A stretch of 28,821 bases of DNA, taken from a virus. The stretch spans positions 1 to 28,821 of IMG/VR virus record IMGVR_UViG_3300033997_000105; one strand, written 5' to 3'. Under the pieces are notes generated by a model. It did no database searches. It worked only from the letters and a program-made list of their open reading frames with translations, and had not been told where the DNA came from. Position 1 is the stretch's first letter. The number at the start of each line of letters is the position of its first letter. Shown piece by piece: positions 15,601-22,416 of this stretch. The translations under genes were made by a program, and so were the position numbers.

Positions 15601-15900
15601 GGTACTGCCGGCCGCAGCCTTCATCCGGTCGGCCATCTGCCCGTAGGCGTCGACCTGCTTGATGATGCCGCCGATCATGCCGGCACCGGCAACAGCCGCC
15701 AGCGCCCCGCGGATCAGCGTGCCTGCGCCCTGAGCTGCCGCACCTGTCTTGTCGAAGGCCGAGTCGACGGTGGCCAGGTTGCGGTCGATCGCCTGACTGC
15801 TGCGGGCCACCACCTGGTCGGCACTGGCCAGTTCGCGGCGCAGCTGGGCGGTTGTCGCCTCGATCTGGACCAGCATCCCCTGGACTTGTTGATCGGCCAT
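12616..15900 (-). CDS. H: Tail tape measure protein
   Basis: 1094-aa protein that sets tail length and passes DNA or ends up in the host membrane at ejection. The N-terminal region (about residues 1-250) matches the phage tape-measure domain (ELYIRTADVMKTLGF, GKLSLDDLNTGLL). Hydrophobic segments occur near residues 60-80 and about 400-420. The middle and C-terminal parts are long Ala/Gln/Glu-rich helical repeats, and the end is Gly-rich (YFPQALGGAWQGGVQMFAKGG). ATG at 15900 has GGAG 6 bases upstream; an ATG 4 codons earlier lacks one. It lies directly after the G/GT chaperones, in the order fixed in lambda-like tails. Confidence 0.93.
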   Translation of the reverse strand: MADQQVQGMLVQIEATTAQLRRELASADQVVARSSQAIDRNLATVDSAFDKTGAAAQGAGTLIRGALAAVAGAGMIGGIIKQVDAYGQMADRMKAAAGSTAVYQEVQEHLLRTAQETYRPLAEAQELYIRTADVMKTLGFNTQQALEITDSFSFLLVTNAATADKGAAALDAYSKALQTGKVEADGWISIQTAMPTIVDAIASATGKSAKEIRKLGVEGKLSLDDLNTGLLRTVEVNRKAAADMSTSVQDAMVNISNAISTFLGGMEERTGLVGGLSKVLLALADNVNLVAVAMGGAGVAALTNYVAKAGLALQAALADRAARIAQAKAVLQAAIADQRKAQTATILAAREAAAARGTAVQTEMSLQLAQARALEAAATTAVATAQTGLRAASAGVLAMMGGPMGLALLAGTAAASFLLLGTNADKASVSIEELKKPVAQLREEFAQLNRDQREASLVKWQQEQINATDKVKEAYGDLAQSIRQAVVTAPARDSGGQYGQQLRAFQEVVDRLKEARAAGTELSPVLREVGDRLNLPTATVQQWITQAGAVSDADQRSALIAETLRVLTGVTNENTASTQANNAAKAGMTTAGQSYLDTLQKQLAGLQDNGDAIKIANRHIAENASLSETDRQAILSAANAIESQKKANKDATDSSKDRTKALKDEIKALDAIIDKALPEKKRLEDLAEGVKGLRKAQAAGKITAAEMELGIKNLNQAYGEDTIQKRTQEERKLAEVRRNSAEAYRKAMEVVLQTRQDAINADVAGVGMGDDQREQADRLNAVRQKYADARRQLEEQQEDVSRQLSQSAYEQRLADLADYQARELQMEVDGHEAKLQAQRDYRNGAKRAWANIQADAADVAGATDRTLSAGFDSATASLTNFAMTGKMKFRDFATSVISDMARIASQQAASSLLSGLIGMGISAVGSYFGGGGNGLPAGSAGAVSSNLGASQAGYGSAYFPQALGGAWQGGVQMFAKGGAFTNSVLNQPTAFGMAGGKLGVAGEAGPEAIMPLARGADGSLGVQVVGGNQGGGTVVQVNAPMHFTMQDRSSEGMQLDTDALGQAMQQQMQGVAERVVAASWRPGGVSHANSPRRR

Positions 15901-15916
15901 GCATTTCTCCAAGCAC

Positions 15917-15937
15917 GAAAAGCCGCCCGTAGGCGGC
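15917..15937 (-). terminator. Intra-operon terminator upstream of tape measure gene
   Basis: On the minus strand, GCCGCC (15937-15932) pairs with GGCGGC (15927-15922) around a 4-base loop and is followed by TTTTCG, a short U-tract. It begins 6 bases after the GT stop codon. The short U-tract makes it weaker than its counterparts upstream of J and I. Confidence 0.6.
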
Positions 15938-15943
15938 GAGCTA

Positions 15944-16183
15944 CTATTCCTGGCGCCCCCGGAAGAAGGCTTTCAACTTGTCGGCAACACTCACCGGACG
16001 GCGTGACGCGGCGTGCTGGCCTGGCGGTTGGCCCTGGGCCTGCCCGCGCCCCGTCCAATCGAGGCGCGCATCGAGCGCGAGCATGATCTGCGGCACCGGC
16101 GTGCGCCACGCGGTTTCAGGCGGCCAGCCAAGCCATCCGGTGGCCACGCCGAACAGGTAGTCGACGTAGCTGCCGTTCTTCAC
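15944..16183 (-). CDS. Tail assembly chaperone, T part (-1 frame; G-GT fusion)
   Basis: 79-codon frame with SYVDYLFGVATGWLGWPPETAWRTP near the start and a Gln/Gly/Pro-rich linker, then ADKLKAFFRG at the end. Its own possible GTG start (16183) overlaps the G stop as GTGA. However, the frame is open upstream and lies in the -1 frame relative to G, downstream of a GGGAAAG slippery site, so it is probably made mainly as the C-terminal part of a G-GT fusion of about 193 aa. In lambda the GT fusion recruits tube protein onto the tape measure during tail assembly. Confidence 0.75.
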   Translation of the reverse strand: MKNGSYVDYLFGVATGWLGWPPETAWRTPVPQIMLALDARLDWTGRGQAQGQPPGQHAASRRPVSVADKLKAFFRGRQE

Positions 16184-16524
16184 TGCGCTGTGCTGTCCGC
16201 CTCGGGCTTTCCCCGGGCGGCAACGCTCGGCGGGACGGGGTTGAGGAGGACGGTGAGGTACTCGATCAGCTCGGTGGATACCTTCGCCACTCCGGTCTGG
16301 AACACACCAGTCGCAACTTCAGTGTGCTGGTCAGGCTTGAGCCCGGCACCGGCGATGATGATGTCGGCGGTGGAGCCGATGCTCATCAGGCGCATGGCTT
16401 CAAGGGCACCACGCAGGCCGCCGAAACGGGTCTCGATACGCAGCGCCGCTTCCAGGGTGGGCTGCAGGGTGTAAGTTCGCGCTCCGACCACCAGCGTGGT
16501 GGTGCCGTACAGGGCTTCGCTCAT
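16180..16524 (-). CDS. Tail assembly chaperone G
   Basis: 114-aa protein in the position of lambda gpG: between the major tail protein and the tape measure. Features include a beta-rich start (LYGTTTLVVGARTYTLQPTL) and a helical middle (AALRIETRFGGLRGALEAMRLM). The frame ends just after a slippery heptamer at 16213-16207, so two products are expected: short G and the longer GT. Both wrap the tape measure before tube assembly and are absent from mature tails. ATG at 16524 is preceded by GAGAGAACCTC. Confidence 0.78.
   Translation of the reverse strand: MSEALYGTTTLVVGARTYTLQPTLEAALRIETRFGGLRGALEAMRLMSIGSTADIIIAGAGLKPDQHTEVATGVFQTGVAKVSTELIEYLTVLLNPVPPSVAARGKPEADSTAQ
16207..16213 (-). promoter_or_regulatory. 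-1 ribosomal frameshift site GGGAAAG
   Basis: On the minus strand the zero-frame codons CGG GGA AAG contain G_GGA_AAG, an exact X_XXY_YYZ heptamer and the same heptamer that lambda uses for G-T frameshifting. It lies 8 codons before the G stop. After a -1 slip the frame reads Ala-Arg-Gly-Gly-Gln-His-Ser-Ala and joins the T frame at 16183 without a stop codon. Confidence 0.85.
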
Positions 16525-16542
16525 GAGGTTCTCTCAGCGGGA

Positions 16543-16562
16543 GACGGGGCCGAAGCCCCGTC
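16543..16562 (-). promoter_or_regulatory. GC hairpin with TTCG loop after tail tube gene
   Basis: GACGGGGC-TTCG-GCCCCGTC is a perfect 8-bp stem beginning 2 bases after the tail tube stop codon. No U-tract follows. It could protect the 3' end of the tube mRNA or dampen readthrough into the chaperone genes, which are needed in much lower amounts. Confidence 0.6.
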
Positions 16563-16564
16563 AA

Positions 16565-17065
16565 TCACGGGGTAGCCGGGCCGGCCACGATTTCGAGGAT
16601 CTCGGTGTTGATACCGAGCGTGATGTTGCGGCGCACGACGTTGTCGGCGGAACCGGCAGCCACGGTGTTGTTCATGACCTTGACCGCGAAGTAGAACGTG
16701 GTCGGCAGAATCGCCGGGGTCGCGCCGGGGTCGCCGTCGTTGAGCGTGACCTTGATGTTGTAGTTGCCCTTGGTGCGGTCCTTGTGCGCGGCGGCGACCG
16801 CCTTCTGGCCAAGGTCGCCGTTGTCCAGGCCCACGGTCAGGGTCATGTTGCCGGCGTCGGCGGTGCCCTTGTACTTGCGCACGCGGCCGTCGGCCAAGGA
16901 GGTGAAGTTCACCGGGTTGAAGGTGTCGCCGAACTCGCCCAGGTCTTCGATCTCGCCCACATCGACGTAGGTGTCGGCCTTGTATTCGGTTTCGGTGTCG
17001 GCACCGGTCTTGCCGCCAATGGCCAGGCGGCAGCCGGCGGCTGTGTTGAGGTTGTCTTCGGCCAT
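16565..17065 (-). CDS. Major tail tube protein (gpV-like)
   Basis: 166-aa protein rich in short beta strands and Gly/Asp/Asn turns (EIEDLGEFGDTFNPVNF, VRKYKGTADAGNMTLTVGLD, NGDLGQKAV). This matches phage tail tube subunits that stack as hexameric rings around the tape measure. A strong GGAGG lies upstream of the ATG at 17065. Its location just before G/GT and after the tail-terminator gene is the standard order. A strong hairpin follows the stop, which fits a highly expressed gene. It lacks an obvious C-terminal Ig-like extension. Confidence 0.88.
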   Translation of the reverse strand: MAEDNLNTAAGCRLAIGGKTGADTETEYKADTYVDVGEIEDLGEFGDTFNPVNFTSLADGRVRKYKGTADAGNMTLTVGLDNGDLGQKAVAAAHKDRTKGNYNIKVTLNDGDPGATPAILPTTFYFAVKVMNNTVAAGSADNVVRRNITLGINTEILEIVAGPATP

Positions 17066-17120
17066 GGGGGTTCCTCCAAAGGCACATTGGATTGAGCCGC
17101 GGCGCGGCCGGTGGGGTTGA

Positions 17121-17507
17121 TCAGTGGGTGGTGATCACGCGGACGGTGATCGATCCCTGGTAGGTGATGCCGTCGGCGTCTCGCTGGGCATCGGACTGCA
17201 GCACTCGGACGGAGACAGCGCGGCCGTCCGCCAGCGGCAATCGCCGCTCGTCCAGGGCGGCGATCACTTCGCCGTTGATTTTCTTCACCTCGGCCTGGCC
17301 GACGGCGTCGGACCAGACGGACAGGTACAGCAGGCGCTCCTCGCGCTTGCGCCCGGCGATGGGCCGGACGTTGGTCGAGATCTCGCGATCGATCGACACA
17401 TAGGGCTTCGGGGTGTTGATGTCGGCACCATCATGGACTGGGCAGCTGACCTCGGCCTGGAGCCGAGCGAACAGCGCCGCCTGCAGCGCTACGGATGGAT
17501 CAGCCAT
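17121..17507 (-). CDS. Tail terminator / tail completion protein (DUF3168-like)
   Basis: 128-aa protein with the pattern of DUF3168 tail completion proteins: an N-terminal helix (SVALQAALFARLQAE), PKPYVSIDRE, then a beta-rich core and a C-terminal ITYQGSITVRVIT strand. It should cap the tail tube at the end that joins the head. The ATG at 17507 overlaps the end of the HK97 gp10-like gene by 8 bases, so the two are coupled. It is followed by the tail tube gene after a 55-base gap. Confidence 0.8.
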   Translation of the reverse strand: MADPSVALQAALFARLQAEVSCPVHDGADINTPKPYVSIDREISTNVRPIAGRKREERLLYLSVWSDAVGQAEVKKINGEVIAALDERRLPLADGRAVSVRVLQSDAQRDADGITYQGSITVRVITTH

Positions 17508-18000
17508 TGCCTACCCCTTGGCTCGCCTTGCGCAGCGTTCGCCGCACCGCTGCCTCGATATCTGCCATCACATACTCCCTGTTGACCTCCATGGCGGGCC
17601 GCAACCATGGGTGCGCCGGGCGGGCCGGAATGTCCGGGTGCTTGCCGAAAAAGTTCTGCCCGTCGCTCTTGTTCTTGGTTTGGCGATTGCGATTACCCGC
17701 ACGCTTGTCGCCGGTGTAGCCCTTCGTGCCGTACTCGAGGAAGCGCAGGTAGAAGAATTTCCGGTTGTCGCGCTTGCCGCGGATCCCGATCTGGGCGTCC
17801 AGGCCGCTGGGCGAGACATAGACCTTCAGCGCGGCAGCAGCTGCGCCGGTGTCCTTTGGGATCAGCTGACGCTGTGACTCAAGGATGCGGTTGGCCGCAA
17901 TCTCCATCGCCGGCTTCAGCTCGTTGTCCATGGTCTTGTGAATGTTGCGGAGCGTCCGGCGCAGCCGGATATCTCCCCGGATGCTTGAGCGCCTGGCCAT
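17500..18000 (-). CDS. HK97 gp10-like neck/tail completion protein
   Basis: 166-aa basic protein of the HK97-gp10 type. The helical N-terminus (ILESQRQLIPKDTGAAAAAL) is followed by the beta core with FLEYGTKGYTG and a PAHPWLRPAMEVNRE helix, all typical of the family. It joins the connector to the tail. The ATG at 18000 is preceded by GAGGAG and follows the stop of the small 61-aa gene by 3 bases. Confidence 0.85.
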   Translation of the reverse strand: MARRSSIRGDIRLRRTLRNIHKTMDNELKPAMEIAANRILESQRQLIPKDTGAAAAALKVYVSPSGLDAQIGIRGKRDNRKFFYLRFLEYGTKGYTGDKRAGNRNRQTKNKSDGQNFFGKHPDIPARPAHPWLRPAMEVNREYVMADIEAAVRRTLRKASQGVGNG

Positions 18001-18003
18001 GGG

Positions 18004-18189
18004 TTACTCCTCGGCCTGGTCGGCCTTGCCTGGCTTCGCGGGCTTCTCGGCGGCGACTTGCTCTGTCACTTCCTCGGCGTAGCCGCGGGCGATCAGGCCG
18101 GCGCCGTACTCCTTGTCGACTACGAATTCAGCGCCCTTAACGCGCTCTCCGGTGGCGCCGGAGAGCCGGCCCAGTGCACGGATTTTCAT
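18004..18189 (-). CDS. Small hypothetical protein of the head-tail joining block
   Basis: 61-aa protein with an N-terminal beta part (MKIRALGRLSGATGERVKGAEFVVDK), an AGLIARGYAEEV segment, then a low-complexity Lys/Ala/Glu tail. GAGGTGAG lies just upstream of the ATG at 18189. It is conserved in place between head closure and gp10-like genes in related phages as far as I recall. I know no function. The short core resembles small ribbon-type proteins that accompany connectors. Confidence 0.6.
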   Translation of the reverse strand: MKIRALGRLSGATGERVKGAEFVVDKEYGAGLIARGYAEEVTEQVAAEKPAKPGKADQAEE

Positions 18190-18197
18190 GGCTCACC

Positions 18198-18524
18198 TCA
18201 TGGGTTGGGGACGCTGGAGCACAGCAGCCGCAGCATGTCCCGTTCGTTGTTCGGTAGCGCAGCCTCGACCTTGTAGGTAACGCCGGTGCGCTTGTCGGTC
18301 ACCCGCCAGCCGGCGGCGATATCAGCCCGGTGGCGAATGCGGATCTCCGCGCTGACGACCGCCTCCACCTGCTCCGCTACTGGCGTGACGCGGCCGGTTG
18401 GTATGGTGATCTCCGCCCAAACCTCTCCCACCGGCACCCACACCGGCTCGTAGCCGCCCGTGTTGTTCTGCACCCGCTCGGACTTGCTCAGGCGGCAGCG
18501 ATGACGCAGCGGGCCGGCCCTCAT
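18198..18524 (-). CDS. Head-tail adaptor / head closure protein
   Basis: 108-aa protein of the phage head-tail joining family (SPP1 gp16 type): an N-terminal GPLRHRCRL block, a beta-rich centre (VWAEITIPTGRV) and IRIRHRADIAAGWRVTDKRTGVTYKVEAA near the C-terminus. It closes the connector after DNA packaging. The ATG at 18524 overlaps the stop of the upstream connector as ATGA. Confidence 0.85.
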   Translation of the reverse strand: MRAGPLRHRCRLSKSERVQNNTGGYEPVWVPVGEVWAEITIPTGRVTPVAEQVEAVVSAEIRIRHRADIAAGWRVTDKRTGVTYKVEAALPNNERDMLRLLCSSVPNP

Positions 18525-18838
18525 ATGTTCACCCAGCGGTGAGGTTTCCAGAGGGCCGTGGTGGCCATCGGCAACTCGGTCGCGATAGTGCCGATCACAA
18601 CCGTCTCCCGACTGGCGTACCAGTGGCCGATCAGCAGCAACGCGCCCTGCTGGATCGACTTGCGGAACGCCAGGGCATTGCCAATCGGGTCAGGCAGCGG
18701 CTCGCCCTCTGCAATCAGCTTGCGGTTCGTCCACAGCTCGAAGGTGCTGATGGCGGCGTCGGTGTAGCCCTGGATCAGGCTATCCTCGTCGTCGCCATCG
18801 ACCCGCAGGTGCTCCTTCACCGTGCCGAGGTCAATCAT
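18521..18838 (-). CDS. Head-tail connector protein (HK97 gp6-like)
   Basis: 105-aa, mainly helical protein with an N-terminal IDLGTVKEHLRVDGDDEDSL block and AISTFELWTNRKL in the second helix, typical of phage connector adaptors of the HK97 gp6/DUF3199 group, which form a ring below the portal. The start MIDLGTV at 18838 is chosen because the family begins there; the frame is open further upstream but overlaps the preceding gene in another frame. It overlaps that gene by 8 bases. Confidence 0.82.
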   Translation of the reverse strand: MIDLGTVKEHLRVDGDDEDSLIQGYTDAAISTFELWTNRKLIAEGEPLPDPIGNALAFRKSIQQGALLLIGHWYASRETVVIGTIATELPMATTALWKPHRWVNI

Positions 18839-19112
18839 TGTTCGGCACCAGCTTCTGCAGGTCTTCCTTCTTCGCGCCCTTATCGAACTCGATCCCCTTT
18901 GCCGTGAGCCACTCCTTGAGCTCAGGAACATTCATCTTCAGCGGATCGCTTTCAGGTTGGCCGGAGCCGTCGAGATACTCGGCTACCCCCAGGTGATCGA
19001 CTGCCACCAGCGCGCAACGGTCCGAAACCTCCTGCTCGCCCACCTGGATCTCGACCACCTGGTTACCGTCCACAGCGAACGGAAACGCCTTCTTCACGGA
19101 AATGATTGGCAT
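18831..19112 (-). CDS. Hypothetical protein with HeH/SAP-like C-terminus
   Basis: 93-aa protein. The first half is beta-rich (VKKAFPFAVDGNQVVEIQVGEQEV). The last about 35 residues (MNVPELKEWLTAKGIEFDKG, then KKEDLQKLV) form a helix-extended-helix pattern like the LEM/HeH/SAP or Rho-N type small domains that bind nucleic acid. Such proteins often sit between the capsid and connector genes of HK97-type phages; they may be head accessory proteins. GGAGG lies upstream of the ATG at 19112. Confidence 0.65.
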   Translation of the reverse strand: MPIISVKKAFPFAVDGNQVVEIQVGEQEVSDRCALVAVDHLGVAEYLDGSGQPESDPLKMNVPELKEWLTAKGIEFDKGAKKEDLQKLVPNND

Positions 19113-19127
19113 AAATCCTCCAGGAGT

Positions 19128-19145
19128 GGGCGCCCGTGGGCGCCC
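19128..19145 (-). promoter_or_regulatory. GC hairpin after major capsid gene
   Basis: On the minus strand GGGCGCC (19145-19139) pairs with GGCGCCC (19134-19128) around a 4-base loop. It starts 6 bases after the capsid stop codon and has no U-tract. It most likely stabilises the capsid mRNA 3' end; it is the counterpart of the hairpin after the tail tube gene. Confidence 0.55.
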
Positions 19146-19151
19146 GCTCGA

Positions 19152-20354
19152 TCAGGCAGCGCTCAGGGTCAGAACCTTGATCGCCTGGGAGTCGACGAGC
19201 ATGCCGCCGACGCGCTTGGTGGTGTAGAAACCAACGAACGGCTTGTTGGTGTACGGGTCGCGCAGCACGCGGGTGCCGATGCGGTCGACGATGGTGTAGC
19301 CGCGCTTGTAGTCGCCGAAGGAGACTGCGTTGGCATCCGCCGCGATATCCGGCATATCCTCGTTTTCGGTGATGCCGTAGGCCAGCAGGGTCGAAGGCTG
19401 CCCCAGCTCCAGACCAGGACGCCACAGATAATTGCCCTCGCTGTCCTTGAGCTTGCGGGCATAAGCCACGGTCAGGTTGTTCATCATGAAACGGGCGTTG
19501 GCCCGATAACCTGCTTTCAGCGAGTGGACCAGGTCGATCAGGTTGTCACCGGTGAAACCACCAGCGGCACCGGTGATGAGCTTTTGCAGAGTGCCGAAAG
19601 GACGGGTCGCGTCCTTGGCCGTGCTCAATGCGTAGGCCAGAATTCCTTTCGGCTTCTTGTCGCCGTTGCCGAGCAGGAAGGCATTGCCCTCACGCTCGGC
19701 AAACTCCCGTGCGACCTCGCTATTCAGCCAACCCTCGGCGTCGAAGAAGATGTCGTCCAGGCTTGTCTGGGTAGCCTGCGGGTTGGCGTAGATCTCGCCC
19801 ATGAAGGCAGAGACCTGGCCGAGAGTTGGAGTGCTAGTCGCCGGGCGCGGGTCGGTTTCACCAACCCAGCCAGAACCTGCACCGCCCAGGCTGACCAGGC
19901 GCTTGTAGTCAGGCGAGCCCACGGTGATCTGGTTGCACACCTGGCGCATCGGCGAGGTGTCCTTGAGCAGCTCAATGATGCTGCGGTCCAGTTCTTCAGG
20001 GACGGCGTAGCCGCCGTCAGCGTCATTGCCGATCTGCAGCGCCTTGGCCTGCAGGTCGCCCAGGCCGGTGTCAACGCCTTTGCGAACGAACTGCATGAAC
20101 GCGGTCTTGTGCTCGCTCGCGGCCTTGGTGCCGGAGCCGTCGGGGCGCTTCAACTCCGCGAGCTCCTTCTCGAGGGCTGACTTGAGCTCATCGAGTTCGC
20201 CCAGCTTCTCGTTCAGCGTGTCGACCTGGCCGGAGAGCTTGCCTTTCTCCGCTTCCAGGCCCTCGATGCGCTTGTCGTTCTTTTCCTTGAACTCGTCGAA
20301 CTTCTTGCCCAGGGCATCCGCGACTTCTTTGATGTCTTTTTCTTCAACGGCCAT
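19152..20354 (-). CDS. Major capsid protein, HK97 fold, with N-terminal delta domain
   Basis: 400-aa protein of the HK97 gp5 family. Residues about 1-70 are a charged coiled coil (delta scaffolding domain) that the prohead protease should remove. A low-complexity linker follows. The HK97-fold core begins near residue 105 (IGNDADGGYAVPEELDRSII) and includes PDYKRLVSLGGAGSGWVGET and the E-loop/P-domain segments down to GFYTTKRVGG. ATG at 20354 has GGAG 6 bases upstream. The gene overlaps the protease gene by 11 bases. I cannot decide from sequence whether the HK97 covalent crosslink residues are conserved. Confidence 0.93.
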   Translation of the reverse strand: MAVEEKDIKEVADALGKKFDEFKEKNDKRIEGLEAEKGKLSGQVDTLNEKLGELDELKSALEKELAELKRPDGSGTKAASEHKTAFMQFVRKGVDTGLGDLQAKALQIGNDADGGYAVPEELDRSIIELLKDTSPMRQVCNQITVGSPDYKRLVSLGGAGSGWVGETDPRPATSTPTLGQVSAFMGEIYANPQATQTSLDDIFFDAEGWLNSEVAREFAEREGNAFLLGNGDKKPKGILAYALSTAKDATRPFGTLQKLITGAAGGFTGDNLIDLVHSLKAGYRANARFMMNNLTVAYARKLKDSEGNYLWRPGLELGQPSTLLAYGITENEDMPDIAADANAVSFGDYKRGYTIVDRIGTRVLRDPYTNKPFVGFYTTKRVGGMLVDSQAIKVLTLSAA

Positions 20355-21018
20355 GAGAGGCTCCTTCAATGCGGTCAATAAGGGATTTCAAATGATTGAG
20401 TGATGCGTCGGCACCCGCCTCTCGCGGTGAAACTGCGCCGTAGCCCTTGGCCATGAAGGCCTTGGCTTGGGAGCCGGAAAACCCTACCTCTCGCAGGGCC
20501 CGCTCCACTTTGCTGGGCGGCGGTGTTTCGCCGCGGGCCAGCAGAGATTTCACATCGGTGATCCGGGCCTCATCGTTGGCTGGGAAGGTGACCAGGGAGA
20601 CTTCCCACAGGTCGATGGCCTTCAAGAGCCAGATGCCCTTTTCTTTGTCGTACTCGTAGTCGTCGAGCATGTAGCCGATGGACATGCCTGTGAGGCTGCC
20701 GGCCTTCATGTGACCGTGAGCCCGCTTTGCCAGGGGGTCTGCGTCAGTGAGCAACCGCCCTTTGACATACAGCCCTACATCGTCCTCGCGCATCTCGGTG
20801 TACACACCGATCGGCTCGCTCATGTTGTGCTGCCAGAGCATGGCCGGCAGGCGGGACTTCTCTTTCCATTTGGCCAGGCTTGCGGTAAAGGCGCCGCGGA
20901 CAACAACATCGCCGTAGCTGTCCTCCACGCCAAACACCGAGCCGTAGCCCTCGAACTCGCCGTTGTCGCTGACCGACTTGATGGTCAGCGGCAGGTCAAG
21001 GCGCTGCTTTGTCTGCAT
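20344..21018 (-). CDS. Prohead protease (HK97 gp4-like, peptidase U35)
   Basis: 224-aa serine protease that cuts the delta domain from the capsid protein inside the prohead. The conserved block FEGYGSVFGVEDSYGDVVVRGAF (22-44) is diagnostic. The catalytic His64 lies in LWQHN and a Ser in GSLTGMSIGY (108-117). It overlaps the portal gene by 23 bases and the capsid gene by 11 bases, so portal, protease and capsid are translated as one coupled unit. The last about 60 residues are an Ala/Glu-rich tail, likely self-cleaved. Confidence 0.92.
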   Translation of the reverse strand: MQTKQRLDLPLTIKSVSDNGEFEGYGSVFGVEDSYGDVVVRGAFTASLAKWKEKSRLPAMLWQHNMSEPIGVYTEMREDDVGLYVKGRLLTDADPLAKRAHGHMKAGSLTGMSIGYMLDDYEYDKEKGIWLLKAIDLWEVSLVTFPANDEARITDVKSLLARGETPPPSKVERALREVGFSGSQAKAFMAKGYGAVSPREAGADASLNHLKSLIDRIEGASHGR

Positions 21019-22207
21019 CGTCGTCAGCCTCTGGTTTGGTAGTCATGTTCATTGGGGTCAGGTAAATGTCGCCACCTTCGCGAGGGTTCTCGTCCTCCAG
21101 CTCACGGCAGTCGTTCGGGCTCAGGATCCCCCACTGAATGCCCTTACCGTAGGAGTCGTAGCGGCCCTTGAGGTCACCGCGCATCAGGGCGCCGGTGTTG
21201 AACTTGGCGTAGTGGGTCAACCTGTCCTTCTCGTTGAGCAGGCCAACCTGAATCCGGTGCTCGATGCGCGTGATGATCGGCACCAGCGAGTAGTTCACGA
21301 AGCTCATGCCCATCTGTTCAGCGTTGTTGAGCGTCATCTTTTCCATGTTCGCCACCAGGTGCGGCGGGACGCGGAAAAGCCCGCAAAGCTGAGCCTCGGT
21401 CATGCGCTTGGACTCGATGAACTGGGCGTCCTGGGCGTTCAAGCTGATGGGTTTCCAATCCAGTCCCATCTCCAGAATCATCGGCTTGTAGGCGTTGGCC
21501 GCCCCCATGTGCTCGCCCTGGAACTCTTCCTTGAGCCTGGCGAACGCTTCGTCGGTGAGCGTCTGCTCAGTGCGCAGCACCCCGCTGGTGACCGCACCGT
21601 TGGTGAACAGCTTGCCGGCGTGGGCGTCCATTGCCTGGCCGAGCCCGAGCGTCTGGCGGGCGTAGGCAATCGGGTTAAGGCCGTTCAGGCCGTCCAGAGT
21701 GAAAAGTCGCACATGCCAGATTTCCCGCTGTGTGAGCGTCTTCTGACCGGTCTTGAAATCGACCTTGTATTCAACGGACCAATCGTCGTTGAGCTTCGGC
21801 GTGACGATGTCCGGATTGAGCGGGAGCAGCTCAACAACATTGCCGAGCGCCTCGACCTTGTAGGCGTAGAAGTTGCCGCGCAGGCACAGGCAGGCGACCA
21901 GCATTTCCCAGAACTCCTGGGAGGTCATGTAGCCGTTCGGCGCCATGGTCAGCAGCGGGTAGAGCCGATGACCTGTCGCCGGCAAGCGCACCTTGTCCGT
22001 CTGCTTCATCAGGCGGCACGGCAGCATGCCGATCGACTCGGCAAGCACGCGCACGCAGTTGAACACCACCAGCTGTTGCAGAGCGCTGCTGGTGGTCACT
22101 CGCTGACCCGACGATGTTTCGTATCCAGAGCCCAGGGCCTGGGCCAGTTTATCTGGCGTGTCGATGGCGAGCGGGTTGCTCTTTCTCCCAAGCAGGGCCT
22201 TAAACAT
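20996..22207 (-). CDS. Portal protein (HK97 gp3-like)
   Basis: 403-aa phage portal, the dodecameric ring at the unique capsid vertex through which DNA is packed and released. The family pattern is visible in VVFNCVRVLAESIGMLPC, NGYMTSQEFWEMLV, RGNFYAYKV, IWHVRLFTLDGLNGLNPIAYARQ, VPPHLVANMEKMTLNNAEQM and LVPIITRIEHRI. ATG at 22207 overlaps the stop of the small membrane gene as TGATG, with GGAGGGAGC just upstream. The C-terminal end is an acidic linker (PEADDDADKAAP). Confidence 0.93.
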   Translation of the reverse strand: MFKALLGRKSNPLAIDTPDKLAQALGSGYETSSGQRVTTSSALQQLVVFNCVRVLAESIGMLPCRLMKQTDKVRLPATGHRLYPLLTMAPNGYMTSQEFWEMLVACLCLRGNFYAYKVEALGNVVELLPLNPDIVTPKLNDDWSVEYKVDFKTGQKTLTQREIWHVRLFTLDGLNGLNPIAYARQTLGLGQAMDAHAGKLFTNGAVTSGVLRTEQTLTDEAFARLKEEFQGEHMGAANAYKPMILEMGLDWKPISLNAQDAQFIESKRMTEAQLCGLFRVPPHLVANMEKMTLNNAEQMGMSFVNYSLVPIITRIEHRIQVGLLNEKDRLTHYAKFNTGALMRGDLKGRYDSYGKGIQWGILSPNDCRELEDENPREGGDIYLTPMNMTTKPEADDDADKAAP

Positions 22208-22416
22208 CAGCTCCCTCCTCGAATGACGGCATACGCCGACAGTGCCATCAGGATCACCCCGCACACCGACAGCGCCACGGCCTCACCAAAGCCAACCCAG
22301 AGTCCGCGTGCAAGCAGGCCGAAGCCGACCATGCCGACCACATCCGGCAGGCTTTCGCGCAGGCGAGCGAGGGCCGACGCCTCGTCTTCACGGGGCGCCT
22401 CTTGTTCAGGAGTCAT
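22207..22416 (-). CDS. Small membrane protein between terminase and portal
   Basis: 69-aa protein. A polar N-terminus (MTPEQEAPREDEASALARLRE) is followed by a hydrophobic segment of about 45 residues that can form two transmembrane helices (VVGMVGFGLLARGLWVGFG and AVALSVCGVILMALSAYAVI). The ATG at 22416 overlaps the end of the large terminase gene by 4 bases. The stop overlaps the portal start. A membrane protein is unexpected in this spot; it could be an accessory or exclusion factor, or a holin-type protein. I do not recognise the family. Confidence 0.65.
   Translation of the reverse strand: MTPEQEAPREDEASALARLRESLPDVVGMVGFGLLARGLWVGFGEAVALSVCGVILMALSAYAVIRGGS

Noticed and set aside
14044-16086. 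680-aa plus-strand open frame opposite the tape measure gene
   Set aside because: It is a shadow of the tape measure frame in GC-rich DNA. The protein is a low-complexity Arg/Gly/Leu-rich string with no ribosome binding site or family pattern.
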